The notes under the pieces were generated by a model that made no database searches, was not told where the DNA came from, and was given only the letters and a program-made list of their open reading frames with translations. A stretch of DNA of 64,000 bases, from NCBI GenBank assembly GCA_041940025.1, contig JBGTSY010000006.1:62001-126000 (forward strand). Direction: 5' to 3'. Positions 51,555 through 60,877 of this stretch are shown here, piece after piece. This DNA is from UBA5859 sp041940025 (GTDB lineage: Bacteria; Pseudomonadota; Gammaproteobacteria; UBA5859). Each line of letters opens with the position of its first letter. Within the stretch, counting starts at the first letter, position 1. Made by a program: the position numbers and the translations under genes.

Positions 51555-53138
51555 ATGGAAAAATCAGCCAAAGACCGATTCACCACGGAACATACTGTAG
51601 GCCAGCACAACATTCAAAAATGGGGTTTTGATATACATAACCCTGTTTTTATCGTCTCAGCCCTGCTCATTTTATGCTTCGTTGCCGGTACTCTGCTCTA
51701 TCCGCTAACGGCCAAGCAAGTTTTCGATACCTCCAAAGCATGGTCCATCACACATTTCGATTGGTTGTTCATGCTGTCGGCCAACATTATGGTGCTGTTT
51801 TGTCTCGCGCTGATGATCCTTCCCCTTGGTCAGCTTCGTCTCGGTGGCGACCAGGCCAAACCTGAATTCTCACTATTATCCTGGTTTTCCATGTTGTTTG
51901 CGGCGGGCATGGGCATCGGGCTGATGTTTTGGAGTGTGGCAGAGCCCGTTGCCTATTACACCGAATGGTATGGCTCGCCATTTAATGTTGCCAGCCATAC
52001 TCAAGAAGCTGCATCAATGGCCATGGGGGCGACCCTGTTTCACTGGGGATTACACCCCTGGGCGATTTATGCGGTGGTGGGGCTTTCCCTCGCTTATATG
52101 GCCCATAGCTGCGATCTGCCATTAACCCTACGCTCCACTTTTTATCCAATACTTGGTGATTCGATCTGGGGGGCTTCCGGGCATATCATCGATGTTGTTG
52201 CGGTGCTCGCGACTATCTTTGGGCTCGCCACGTCGTTGGGATTTGGTGCGCAGCAAGCGGCCAGTGGTTTGTATTTTCTATTTGAAATACCCAATACCAT
52301 TACGACTCAGATTGTGATTATTTTTTCTGTCACCGGAGTCGCGATACTGTCAGTCATACGCGGATTGGACGGTGGCGTGAAACTGTTAAGCAACTTCAAC
52401 ATGGGGCTTGCTGTATTGTTGCTGTTTTTTGTTTTTATATTGGGGGCAACCAGTCTAATCATTAACGGTATGGGCAGCACGCTGCTTACCTATATTGAAA
52501 ACATTATTCCCTTAAGCAACTGGGTTAATCGCGAGGACAAGGACTTCTTCCACGGCTGGACGGTTTTCTACTGGGCATGGTGGATATCCTGGTCACCTTT
52601 TGTCGGTATGTTTATCGCACGCATTTCCAAAGGACGAACGGTACGGCAGTTTGTTGCGGCTGTTTTATTGGTCCCAACCATTATTACTCTTATCTGGATG
52701 GCGGTATTCGGCGGAACAGGATTAAATCAGGCACAAGATAAAATCGGTCAGTTAGCCAACGGCATAACGGATAGTTCCCTCGCCCTGTTTCAAATGCTGG
52801 AAAATTTACCCTTTACCCAGATCACTTCATTTGTTGCCATCGTGCTGGTGTTAGTGTTTTTTATCACGTCTTCTGATTCTGGTTCGCTGGTTATCGACAG
52901 CATAACGGCAGGTGGAAAACTCGATGCGCCGGTACCACAACGCATCTTCTGGGCGACGACGGAAGGCGTGATCGCTGCCGCACTGTTGTATGGTGGGGGA
53001 GGCGATGCCCTCGGCGCACTACAAGCAGCAGCCATTACCGTAGGGTTGCCCTTTACAATCGTCTTACTGGTGATGTGTCTGAGCCTGTATATGGGATTGC
53101 ACGCCGAGTGGAAACAGCTCAAGCGTGGTAACCCTTAA
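51555..53138 (+). CDS. BCCT-family betaine/choline/carnitine transporter
   Basis: The 527-residue protein has twelve predicted helices with the BCCT signature: MLFAAGMGIGLMFWSVAEPV (glycine-rich TM3), FHWGLHPWAIYAVVGLSLAY (Trp-box), and WTVFYWAWWISWSPFVGMFI (TM8 signature). Others are GRTVRQFV, ITSSDSGSLVIDS. GMGIG in the TM3 segment, rather than GMGMG, leans to Na+-coupled substrates such as betaine, but this is not decisive. It lacks the long osmosensory C-terminus of BetP. With the two methyltransferases it lets the cell both make and take up betaine. Confidence 0.93.
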   Translation: MEKSAKDRFTTEHTVGQHNIQKWGFDIHNPVFIVSALLILCFVAGTLLYPLTAKQVFDTSKAWSITHFDWLFMLSANIMVLFCLALMILPLGQLRLGGDQAKPEFSLLSWFSMLFAAGMGIGLMFWSVAEPVAYYTEWYGSPFNVASHTQEAASMAMGATLFHWGLHPWAIYAVVGLSLAYMAHSCDLPLTLRSTFYPILGDSIWGASGHIIDVVAVLATIFGLATSLGFGAQQAASGLYFLFEIPNTITTQIVIIFSVTGVAILSVIRGLDGGVKLLSNFNMGLAVLLLFFVFILGATSLIINGMGSTLLTYIENIIPLSNWVNREDKDFFHGWTVFYWAWWISWSPFVGMFIARISKGRTVRQFVAAVLLVPTIITLIWMAVFGGTGLNQAQDKIGQLANGITDSSLALFQMLENLPFTQITSFVAIVLVLVFFITSSDSGSLVIDSITAGGKLDAPVPQRIFWATTEGVIAAALLYGGGGDALGALQAAAITVGLPFTIVLLVMCLSLYMGLHAEWKQLKRGNP

Positions 53139-53772
53139 AGCATAGGTCCCGAAGAATGGGATCAGAATGAACCTCCCTTTAATTAACCGACACTTTAAAT
53201 TAGAGAGCAGGGTGTCGCGCGGAATGTTCAACACATAAGACACGCAAGCCCAATCAAACAGACACAAAAACGCTGCATCAACTAATTCGGTGCGATGCAG
53301 TCTAGAAGCTGATGCCCCCAATTAAGATCAATGTGGTGAGTAATCATCTCTACCCAGCTTTCTCCACAATCACCGAGTTTTGTTTCGGTTAAGCCGTGCT
53401 TGGTTAGGTTATAGCCGACACTGCCGCATAGCGTCATAAAGTCAGCCTTCATACTGACATTTTTTTCATAGGTCACGCTTAATATGCGTGATACAAAAAT
53501 CCGGTTTTACCCGAACTTTGAGCGCTCGCAGCGACGGACTGTTGCAGGGCAAGGCGTACATGACGGGTCACGGGTATAACCGCCGAAGTTTACTACTGCC
53601 TTTATCTGCTCCATAAAAAATAACGACTACTTGCGGTGGCGATTTGTAGATGATACAGTATATCATATCATTAAACATATCTTTCTTAACACCAGATGCC
53701 AGCAGGCTGACGAGGGCGTGGTCTTTGCGCCAGAAATAGAGGCATCGGTGCACATGTCAGAGCGGGCAACCA
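53139..53772. other. Gap between BCCT and zinc cluster
   Basis: A minus-strand frame at 53282-53476 could encode a 64-residue protein (VSMKADFMTLCGSVGYNLTK, then LGDCGESWVEMITHHIDLNW) with a protein-like composition but no known family; possible small gene. The rest holds the zinc-cluster promoter region. Confidence 0.4.
53651..53665 (+). promoter_or_regulatory. Zur-like operator before the zinc cluster
   Basis: TGATACAGTATATCA, centre of the palindrome ATGATA-CAGTA-TATCAT (53650-53666). It agrees at 11 of 14 defined positions with the Zur-box form TGTTATANTATAACA, as recalled. It lies about 108 bases before the first zinc gene. Confidence 0.6.
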
Positions 53773-55011
53773 ATGAACGATGATGAAAATAACATGGTGC
53801 ACCTTGGTAACAAGCTGCCAGTAACGGTACTTTCAGGCTTCTTAGGCGCGGGAAAAACCACGGTGTTGACCCACGTGCTCAACAATCGTGACGGTTGCCG
53901 CGTGGCGGTGATCGTCAACGATATGAGTGAAATCAATATTGATGCCAGTACCGTGCAAAAAGAGATACAGCTAAATCGCAGCAAAGAAAAACTGGTGGAA
54001 ATGAGCAATGGCTGTATCTGTTGCACGCTGCGGGAAGATTTATTGTTGGAAGTCCGCCGGCTCGCCAATGAGGGTCGATTTGATTATCTGTTAATAGAAT
54101 CCACTGGTATCTCAGAGCCCCTGCCTGTGGCGGAAACCTTTACTTTTGCTGATGAGGACGGTGTTAGCCTCTCCGATGTAGCGAGTCTAGATACCATGGT
54201 GACCGTGGTGGACGCGTTTAATTTTTTGAGGGATTACGATGCAGCTAAATCCTTACATGAAACCGGAGAGCACCTTGGCGATGACGATGATCGCAGCGTC
54301 TCCGATCTGCTTGTGGATCAGGTTGAGTTTGCTGACATTATCCTGATTAGCAAAACCGATTTGGTGGATGAACCCACCTTGCAACGCTTGGTCGCGGTGC
54401 TGAAAACCTTGAACACCGAAGCGGAGATCATACCGATCCAACAGGGTAACGTGGACATCGGGCAAATAATGGGTACGGGTAAATTCAGTTTCGAGCGGGC
54501 TCAACAGGCCCCCGGCTGGCTGAAGGAGATGCGGGGCGAACACCTCCCGGAGACAGAGGAATACGGTATCGGAAGTTTTACTTACACTGCCCGGCGGCCG
54601 TTTCATCCCGAGAAATTTTATCAATTTCTTCATCACACAAACGTATTTGGTAAGTTGATTCGATCCAAAGGTTACTTTTGGCTGGCTACTCGGCCGGAAT
54701 TTGCCGGTCAATGGAGCCAGGCGGGTGGAATGGCTCGTTACGGTTTTGCCGGACTGTTTTGGAAAGCAGCACCTAAAGCACACTGGCCAACCGATGAAGA
54801 ACACTTAAATTCAATTCACAAGAATTGGATTGAGCCTTTTGGGGACATGCGGCAAGAGTTGGTGTTCATTGGTCAAAATCTAGATCAACCATCAATGATT
54901 AAGGCACTGGATGGCTGTTTGTTATCCGAAGATGAAGTACTCAGGGGTAAGGAGTATTGGCTCACACTGAATGATCCTTTTCCTGCATGGCGGGAAAGCC
55001 CATGGGCATGA
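53773..55011 (+). CDS. G3E-family GTPase (COG0523), ZigA-like zinc chaperone
   Basis: The 412-residue protein has the P-loop VLSGFLGAGKTTVLTHVLNN, the Mg-site VIVNDMSEINID, the metal site GCICCTLREDLL (CxCC), the GTP motif ISKTDLVDE and the SGISEP-like ESTGISEPLPVAETF. The C-terminal CobW_C domain includes RRPFHPEKFYQFL and RSKGYFWLATRP. This branch is induced on zinc shortage and is proposed to deliver zinc to client enzymes. It is the first gene after a Zur-like operator. Its end overlaps the DUF1826 gene. Confidence 0.9.
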   Translation: MNDDENNMVHLGNKLPVTVLSGFLGAGKTTVLTHVLNNRDGCRVAVIVNDMSEINIDASTVQKEIQLNRSKEKLVEMSNGCICCTLREDLLLEVRRLANEGRFDYLLIESTGISEPLPVAETFTFADEDGVSLSDVASLDTMVTVVDAFNFLRDYDAAKSLHETGEHLGDDDDRSVSDLLVDQVEFADIILISKTDLVDEPTLQRLVAVLKTLNTEAEIIPIQQGNVDIGQIMGTGKFSFERAQQAPGWLKEMRGEHLPETEEYGIGSFTYTARRPFHPEKFYQFLHHTNVFGKLIRSKGYFWLATRPEFAGQWSQAGGMARYGFAGLFWKAAPKAHWPTDEEHLNSIHKNWIEPFGDMRQELVFIGQNLDQPSMIKALDGCLLSEDEVLRGKEYWLTLNDPFPAWRESPWA

Positions 55012-55670
55012 TTGCAGCAACCGCCGAAACTAATTGTTCGCGCTCCATTGCAGGAAATCATCCGGCCGTGCTCACTGATATCTATCGGGACGATGCGAAC
55101 ATCGCTATTTGGCAACGGGATTTGAGCGCTGAATTAGCGCTGGCTGCTGGCCAAATAGTTAACGCGAAGCCGGCGCTACAGACATCTGCCATAGTGCCCG
55201 CAGAGCATGTTGGTGCCCAACTGCTCGACGCACTCGGCACAGACTCAGGCGTCACAGCTTTACATGAAGACATGACTGAACTGGTGAACATGTACTGCTG
55301 CTTGTTTGAACTGAAGCGCGTTGGCTTGAGGATATCGGTATTGAATCGAGCAATGTGCCCACGCTTTCATGTGGATTATGTTCCCTGCCGTTTGGTCACC
55401 ACTTATCACGGTTACGCCACGGAATGGCTGCCACATCATCTCGTGGATCGCGCGAAACTGGGTGCTGGCAATCAGGGTAAAGCAGACGATCAATCTGGGC
55501 TCTATCAATGTGCACAGGACATTCAAAATCTCAAAAGTGGTGACGTGGCCTTGCTCAAAGGAGAGCGCTGGCAGGGAAATGAAAACGCTGGCTTGGTGCA
55601 CCGCTCTCCTCAATTGAACCCAGACCAACCGCGCCTATTACTCACTATTGACTCTATAGAGTCACACTAA
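55008..55670 (+). CDS. DUF1826 protein of the zinc regulon
   Basis: The product is about 220 residues; ATG 55008 overlaps the previous stop as ATGA, with ATG 55002 and 54987 as alternatives. Conserved parts are VLTDIYRDDANIAIWQRDL, LHEDMTELVNMYCCLFELKR, NRAMCPRFHVDYVPCRLVTT, YHGYATEWLPHHLVDR and GLVHRSPQL. The pattern C-P-x-FHVD and HRSP suggests a metal-binding or 2-oxoglutarate-oxygenase-like cupin fold. The family almost always occurs beside COG0523 GTPases in Zur regulons. Biochemical role unknown. Confidence 0.85.
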   Translation: MIAATAETNCSRSIAGNHPAVLTDIYRDDANIAIWQRDLSAELALAAGQIVNAKPALQTSAIVPAEHVGAQLLDALGTDSGVTALHEDMTELVNMYCCLFELKRVGLRISVLNRAMCPRFHVDYVPCRLVTTYHGYATEWLPHHLVDRAKLGAGNQGKADDQSGLYQCAQDIQNLKSGDVALLKGERWQGNENAGLVHRSPQLNPDQPRLLLTIDSIESH

Positions 55671-55685
55671 GAATGGAGGACACTC

Positions 55686-56990
55686 ATGATCCCGAAAAAC
55701 TACCATTTTAATTTTTCTATTAAATCGCTAGCGCTCACGTGCGCGACCATCAGTGTACTACTAGCAGGCTGCGACGGGGACTCATCTAGTGATGACGACG
55801 ATGATGGTCATACGGATACAGAAATTGAAACCGCGGGTAGATTGGTACTCTATGATCAAGATAATACCGCAATAAAGGTAATGGATCTTGATTCGGAAGC
55901 AGTACTGGATACGTTTTCATTACCGGGGGATGGTCCCAGATTGTATGCCAGTCCCGAACATCGCTATGCAGTTGTGATTCAGCGTTCGGATGACTTGGTT
56001 TCATTCGTGGACAGTGGTTTTTACACTGAGGATCATGGCGATCATCTTCATGACTTTGCTGATGATCCGATGATGCTGAGCTTCTCACTATCAGGCAGCA
56101 TGCCTACTCACTATACCGCGCATGAGGAGTATGCAGCCGTTTTCTTCGATGCGTTAAATGAGGGCATGACCTCTTCAGTGACGTTATTAACTGATGAATC
56201 AATTGGAGCTGGCGAAGTGGTTGCTGAACTGACTCTGGATAACAATATGCACGGAGTGGCTAAGCTAATTGAAGATAAACTGTTTGTGACCTACCGTGAT
56301 CCTTTAATTACCGAGACTGTTTTACCTGCCGCAGTTGATCGATACAGCTTTGATGATGGTGAGCTCACGTTCGAACATCGCTATACCGAAGAATGCCCGA
56401 AATTGCATGGAAGCGCGGCAACCGACGACTTTGTTACCTTCGGATGTAGTGATGGTGTACTGGCCATTAACCTAAGTGATGCCAGCTATCCTGCCACTAA
56501 GTTGGGCAATCCTGATTCCTTGCTGGAGGACAATCGTATTGGTTCCCTCTATTCCCATCACGAGGTTCCTGAGTTTGTCGGCGCCGCCGGCGATCAGTTT
56601 TATGTAATTGATCCGAGCCAGCCCGCCGATCCGTACCGAGAGTTGTCATTACCGGATGGGGTGTCACGCATCGCCCAGGGGTTTGATGCTCATGGTGACG
56701 TTTTCTATGTTCTCGGTGATGATGGCAAGTTGTATCTCTTTGGTATCGAATCAGATTGGGACGCCTTAGAACCCATAGAGGTTGCCGATGAAGTTGGAGA
56801 CGACGATATCTCACCTGCGGTCACCATCTCGCAAGCAGAAGAGACACTTTTTGTTCTGAACACAAACGGTCAAAAAATCTTTGAAGTGGACAGTGCCAGC
56901 GGAGAAACCCTGAGAACAATCGATCTTGGTTTTACCGCTACCCGCTTGGTCTGGCTAGGCTTTACCGAGCATCATGATCACGACCACTAA
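55686..56990 (+). CDS. AztD-like zinc-binding beta-propeller lipoprotein
   Basis: The 434-residue protein has a lipobox at LLAGC (residues about 25-29), followed by Ser/Asp-rich DSSSDDDDDGHTDTE. A beta-propeller-like body has repeating VVIQRSDDLVSFVDSGFY, EYAAVFFDALNEGMT, DDFVTFGCSDGVLAINL. His-rich patches are TEDHGDHLHDF, YSHHEVPEF and the C-terminal EHHDHDH. This agrees with AztD, the periplasmic metallochaperone that hands zinc to a solute-binding protein, but here it is lipid-anchored. It is a good candidate partner for the ZnuA-like protein downstream. Confidence 0.75.
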   Translation: MIPKNYHFNFSIKSLALTCATISVLLAGCDGDSSSDDDDDGHTDTEIETAGRLVLYDQDNTAIKVMDLDSEAVLDTFSLPGDGPRLYASPEHRYAVVIQRSDDLVSFVDSGFYTEDHGDHLHDFADDPMMLSFSLSGSMPTHYTAHEEYAAVFFDALNEGMTSSVTLLTDESIGAGEVVAELTLDNNMHGVAKLIEDKLFVTYRDPLITETVLPAAVDRYSFDDGELTFEHRYTEECPKLHGSAATDDFVTFGCSDGVLAINLSDASYPATKLGNPDSLLEDNRIGSLYSHHEVPEFVGAAGDQFYVIDPSQPADPYRELSLPDGVSRIAQGFDAHGDVFYVLGDDGKLYLFGIESDWDALEPIEVADEVGDDDISPAVTISQAEETLFVLNTNGQKIFEVDSASGETLRTIDLGFTATRLVWLGFTEHHDHDH

Positions 56991-57015
56991 AGCTGATTAT
57001 AGGAATAGGTAACCA

Positions 57016-58149
57016 ATGAGTTCACGCATACTATTTTTTCTATTATTGCAGCTAGGTATCACTCTTGAGGTATTCGCAAACGCCGCCAATCCAGATGTGA
57101 GTTTTATCCTAGATGGATTTTACAAAGAAGAAGACACCGCGCTCTCAGAGCGCGGACGTTCTTTCGGTTTAGGTCATACAGAATTGTCTTTTCAAAGTGC
57201 CGTTGATGATCGCTTTGTTGGCCGCTTAACCACGGTGTTAGAAAGTCATGAGGGTGAAACAGAACTAGAACTAGAAGAAGCATTTCTAAATACTATGGGA
57301 CTTCCCCTCGGATTAAATATTCGATTTGGCCGATTTCTTTCGCAAGTTGGCTATTTGAATTCCCACCATACCCACAGCGATTACTTTGCTGAGCGGCCCG
57401 CGGTATACCGTGCATTGCTGGGCGCCCATTATTTTGATGATGGTCTGCGACTGAATGCATTGATGCCGACCCCCTTCTATTGGCGTCTAGGTGTCGAAGT
57501 CTTCAAAGGCGCTCAATTGGCAGAGGGTGAAGGGGATGAATCCATTGGCGTGTATACGATAAATACTAAGCTGGGTGGAGATATAGACGTATCCAACAGC
57601 TGGCAGCTAGGATTCTCTTACCTACATCATAAACTCAGCGTCATGGAAGCAGGCCACGACGAGCATGAAGAAGATGAGCACGATCATGATGACCACGGTC
57701 ATCAGCATGGTCATTCTCATAGTGCGGCCTACAGCGCAGAAGACCTTTATATATTGGATGCGGTATGGAAGTGGGCGCCATTAGGTAACGCACGAAGCCG
57801 GCAGCTAATTCTCGCTGGTGAATATTTCTATGCCGACAATCTGAATGAATATGCAACGGATGATGATGTGCACGAAGGTTGGTACGCATCTTTGGTTTAT
57901 CGCTTTCATCCCCAATGGGCCATTGGCTTTCGTCTGGGAGAAGTGGAACTAAAAGAGCCTCACGATGATCATTTTCACGATCAGAGTCTCGAAGAAACCG
58001 ATGTCATGGTGTCTTGGTCTCACTCACATTTTTCAACCATTCGCCTTCAGTATTCACAGCAAAAGGCAATGGGGTTTGAGAACGAGAACGATGTCATCAC
58101 ACTACAATATGTCATGTCATTAGGAGCTCACGGTGCCCATGAATTTTAA
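57016..58149 (+). CDS. Zinc-regulated outer-membrane porin-like protein with His-rich loop
   Basis: The 377-residue protein has a signal peptide (cut near VFANAAN) and alternating beta strands typical of a barrel (LGHTELSFQSAVDDRFVGRL, LNIRFGRFLSQVGYLN, WQLGFSYLHHKLS, YASLVYRFHPQWAIGFRLGE). It ends in an aromatic F after HGAHE. One loop, about residues 212-236, is dominated by His, Asp and Glu (DEHEEDEHDHDDHGHQHGHS). It resembles Zur-regulated OM proteins thought to let zinc into the periplasm. The 3' end overlaps znuA. Confidence 0.8.
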   Translation: MSSRILFFLLLQLGITLEVFANAANPDVSFILDGFYKEEDTALSERGRSFGLGHTELSFQSAVDDRFVGRLTTVLESHEGETELELEEAFLNTMGLPLGLNIRFGRFLSQVGYLNSHHTHSDYFAERPAVYRALLGAHYFDDGLRLNALMPTPFYWRLGVEVFKGAQLAEGEGDESIGVYTINTKLGGDIDVSNSWQLGFSYLHHKLSVMEAGHDEHEEDEHDHDDHGHQHGHSHSAAYSAEDLYILDAVWKWAPLGNARSRQLILAGEYFYADNLNEYATDDDVHEGWYASLVYRFHPQWAIGFRLGEVELKEPHDDHFHDQSLEETDVMVSWSHSHFSTIRLQYSQQKAMGFENENDVITLQYVMSLGAHGAHEF

Positions 58150-59044
58150 AAAAAGTCAGATCATACTACTCTTTTTTGCGGGAATACTTGCCCAATCTGT
58201 GCTTGCTGAAGTAGATATATTAGCTTGTGAGCCGGAATGGCAATCACTGGCTGAAGCCTTGGGTGGAGATAAAGTCGACGCCGTATCCGCGACCACTGCC
58301 TTACAAGATCCGCATCATATCGAAGCGCGTCCTTCTCTCATTGCAAAAGCACGTCGAGCGGATATGGTGTTTTGCACCGGTGCAGAGTTGGAAATCGGTT
58401 GGCTTCCCCTGCTTCTAAGTAAATCTGGAAATGCCCGCATACAGGTGGGGCAACCCGGCTATTTTCTGGCCAGTGATCACGTGGAGTTGATTGAGAAGCC
58501 CAGCTCAGTAAGTCGTAGTCAGGGCGATGTGCACGCTGCTGGAAATCCTCATGTGCATTGGGATCCCAAAAGATTGTTAGTAATCGCCGACGCCTTCACT
58601 ACTCGATTGCAATCCATCGATGTAGAGAACAGTGCTTATTATCAACAAAGATATGCGGCGTTTGAAGCCAAGTGGAACGCATCCATGATCCGCTGGCAAA
58701 CTCTAGCCCGCCAGTTGCAGGGAAAAAAAGTGGTCGTCCATCATAAAAATTGGAGTTATCTGCTTAATTGGGTCGGTATTGAGATGATTGCAGATCTAGA
58801 GCCTAAACCAGGACTGCCCCCAACCAGTGGACATTTGGCAAGCCTACTCGATGTGGTACGCAACACCGAAGTGGATTACATTTTAGTTGCCAACTACCAA
58901 GACGATAAAGGCGCCCAATGGCTTGGTGAAAAATCTAATATTGCGGTTATAAATTTACCCTTCACAGTGGGTGGCAACAATAACGCCAGCGATTTGGTAT
59001 CTTTATACGATAACGTGCTGATGACATTGATCAACACCCATTAG
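58139..59044 (+). CDS. znuA: Zinc ABC transporter substrate-binding protein, ZnuA-like
   Basis: The product is about 301 residues from ATG 58139. A signal peptide ends near VLAEVDILACEPEW. The cluster A-I fold has DPHHIEARPSLIAKARRADM (first His ligand region), GNPHVHWDPKRLLVIADAF (second His) and KKVVVHHKNWSYLLNWVGIE (third His). The final part is VDYILVANYQDDKGAQWLGE. Unlike classic ZnuA there is no long His-rich loop; the His-rich loops are in the neighbouring porin and AztD-like proteins. It overlaps the porin gene and is followed two bases later by znuB. Confidence 0.85.
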   Translation: MNFKKSQIILLFFAGILAQSVLAEVDILACEPEWQSLAEALGGDKVDAVSATTALQDPHHIEARPSLIAKARRADMVFCTGAELEIGWLPLLLSKSGNARIQVGQPGYFLASDHVELIEKPSSVSRSQGDVHAAGNPHVHWDPKRLLVIADAFTTRLQSIDVENSAYYQQRYAAFEAKWNASMIRWQTLARQLQGKKVVVHHKNWSYLLNWVGIEMIADLEPKPGLPPTSGHLASLLDVVRNTEVDYILVANYQDDKGAQWLGEKSNIAVINLPFTVGGNNNASDLVSLYDNVLMTLINTH

Positions 59045-59046
59045 CG

Positions 59047-59856
59047 ATGACGGATTTGACACTACAGCTAGAAATACTATGGCCGGCTATGGTGGCAGGT
59101 TTGTTGGTTACCGCGACACATGTACCTCTTGGGCGAGAAGTCTTGCAAAGAGGTATTATATTTTTGGATTTGGCCATCGCGCAAACTGCTGCCTTCGGTG
59201 TGGTGCTGGCAAACACATTTTGGTTGGGTACGCATGGCGATCATCATCACTTCTCCACCACCGCGATTGCGATTTTAGCTGCAATAGCAGGTTCGACATT
59301 ACTCTATTCTATACGTAAGCTCGAAGTACGGTTGCAAGAATCGATGATTGGCATCCTGTTCGTACTGATGGCAACGGGCATTATTTTAGTGTTGTCGACG
59401 GATCCCCACGGAGGGGAAAAGCTAAAAAACGTATTGGTGGGACAAATACTCTGGCTGCAACCGGCCGAACTATTCAGTCTATTCTTATCGTATCTTGTAA
59501 TATTGTTGGTTTGGTTTGTGGGTCGTAGAAAAGTTGGCGACTGGGTATTCTATCCACTATTTGCGATTACCATTACGCTGTCCACCCAAATCGTTGGCGT
59601 GTATCTGGTCTTTGCAACTTTAATCGTGCCCAGTGTCGCCACGCTACGAGAGCACCATGCCTTGCCCAAGGCATTTTTAATTGGATTTTTGGGCTACCTT
59701 TTTGGGCTTGTTTTTTCCGCCTTGCTGGATATCCCCGCAGGAGCGTCCATAGTCTGGAGTTTAGTCATGGTCGCGGGCATTTATTTTATACTGAGCAATG
59801 CTTTTAAGTTGGAGAAGAATACATCTGCTGAGTTCAATAAAGTAGACAAAGTCTAG
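59047..59856 (+). CDS. znuB: Zinc ABC transporter permease, ZnuB-like
   Basis: The 269-residue protein has about eight membrane helices. Family features are GREVLQRGIIFLDLAIAQTA, AAFGVVLA, IGILFVLMATGIILVLSTD, VLVGQILWLQPAELF and LVFATLIVPSVATLREH. It forms the channel of a metal ABC importer with ZnuA. No ZnuC ATPase gene follows or precedes it: downstream is a 290-base gap and then zur. An ATPase encoded elsewhere must power it, or the family works differently here. Confidence 0.88.
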   Translation: MTDLTLQLEILWPAMVAGLLVTATHVPLGREVLQRGIIFLDLAIAQTAAFGVVLANTFWLGTHGDHHHFSTTAIAILAAIAGSTLLYSIRKLEVRLQESMIGILFVLMATGIILVLSTDPHGGEKLKNVLVGQILWLQPAELFSLFLSYLVILLVWFVGRRKVGDWVFYPLFAITITLSTQIVGVYLVFATLIVPSVATLREHHALPKAFLIGFLGYLFGLVFSALLDIPAGASIVWSLVMVAGIYFILSNAFKLEKNTSAEFNKVDKV

Positions 59857-60095
59857 GAGACAGAAACGGCTTACCGAGGCCAACCCTGACGCTAAACTCG
59901 ATCCCGTATGGCATCATATTCCTGTTGCCCCGAGTTATCGCGGTCGCCTCGGTGAGCAGACCCCAGATTAACGCGCATGTGATATAGTAAAGTGCAACTT
60001 GTGCCACAACGGTACAACTGGAGAATTGATGCGGCGGCAGCCACATACGAAGATGCTCCCAGCAAAGATGCTGGGGCGTATCCAGCTCCCGAGGG

Positions 60096-60110
60096 TGTTA
60101 TATTACAGAT
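60096..60110 (+). promoter_or_regulatory. Possible Zur box before zur
   Basis: TGTTATATTACAGAT shares the left half-site of the Zur box (TGTTATA). It lies about 40 bases before the Zur ATG. A weaker match (TGTGATATAGTAAAG) occurs near 59975. The rest of 59857-60095 is unassigned. Confidence 0.45.
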
Positions 60111-60150
60111 GATTTCCTGTTAACCCATGACTGAAAGCAGGCCGCTTTAT

Positions 60151-60618
60151 ATGAATAAACAAAAAATCAAACCTGTTATCGATAAAGCACAAGACATGTG
60201 TGCACGTTCCGGTGGGCGCCTGACCGAAAAACGCAAAGCCGTATTGGAAGTGCTGCTGCTTGCCAATACACCCTTGTCAGCCTATGAAATCAATGACGCG
60301 TACAATCATGCCTCTGAAAAATCGATGCCGACGATGTCGGTGTACCGCATTTTAGAATTTCTCGAAGCAGAAGATTTAGTCCACAAATTGAGTTCTACCA
60401 ATAAATACGTGGCCTGTTCCCATATCACCTGTAACCATGAGCATGAGATCCCGCAATTTTTAATTTGTGGCAAATGTCAAAGCGCAAAAGAAATTACAAT
60501 ATCTAAAAGCATTATTGATGAACTGGGACAACTGGTGAGCAATGCCGGTTACACCCTTACTCGCCCCCAACTCGAGCTACAGTGCATTTGCTATCGTTGC
60601 TCGGCGAATTCAGTTTAG
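60151..60618 (+). CDS. zur: Zinc uptake regulator Zur (Fur family)
   Basis: The product is 155 residues from ATG 60151; ATG 60127 is possible. The N-terminal winged helix is RSGGRLTEKRKAVLEVLLLA, PLSAYEINDAY, TMSVYRILEFLEAEDLVHKL. The C-terminal dimer domain has the structural-zinc pairs LICGKCQSA and CICYRCSAN. The sensory region is CSHITCNHEHEIPQF, where Fur has the H-x-H-x-H loop. It would repress the cluster when zinc is sufficient. Being the last gene of a zinc cluster with Zur-like boxes supports Zur over Fur. Confidence 0.88.
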   Translation: MNKQKIKPVIDKAQDMCARSGGRLTEKRKAVLEVLLLANTPLSAYEINDAYNHASEKSMPTMSVYRILEFLEAEDLVHKLSSTNKYVACSHITCNHEHEIPQFLICGKCQSAKEITISKSIIDELGQLVSNAGYTLTRPQLELQCICYRCSANSV

Positions 60619-60877
60619 CCGTTAATTCATTGTTTTTTGTTTTTACTGACGGGCTAATATTGACGCTCAAACTGTGCGCCTAAATGTCTACGATGACACG
60701 GCGAGCGATTGTGGGCTCCAACAACAGTGCATATAAACATTGATTCCGCAATATGGCAGCCGCTTCCAGCGTGACCAGTTCAAGCAGATCCTCCTCTATT
60801 TTGTTCGCCGAGGCTTATTACGAGGTATTCACCGCTTATTTGGTGTGCTACACGGCTAGACATCCACAGGATCCATA

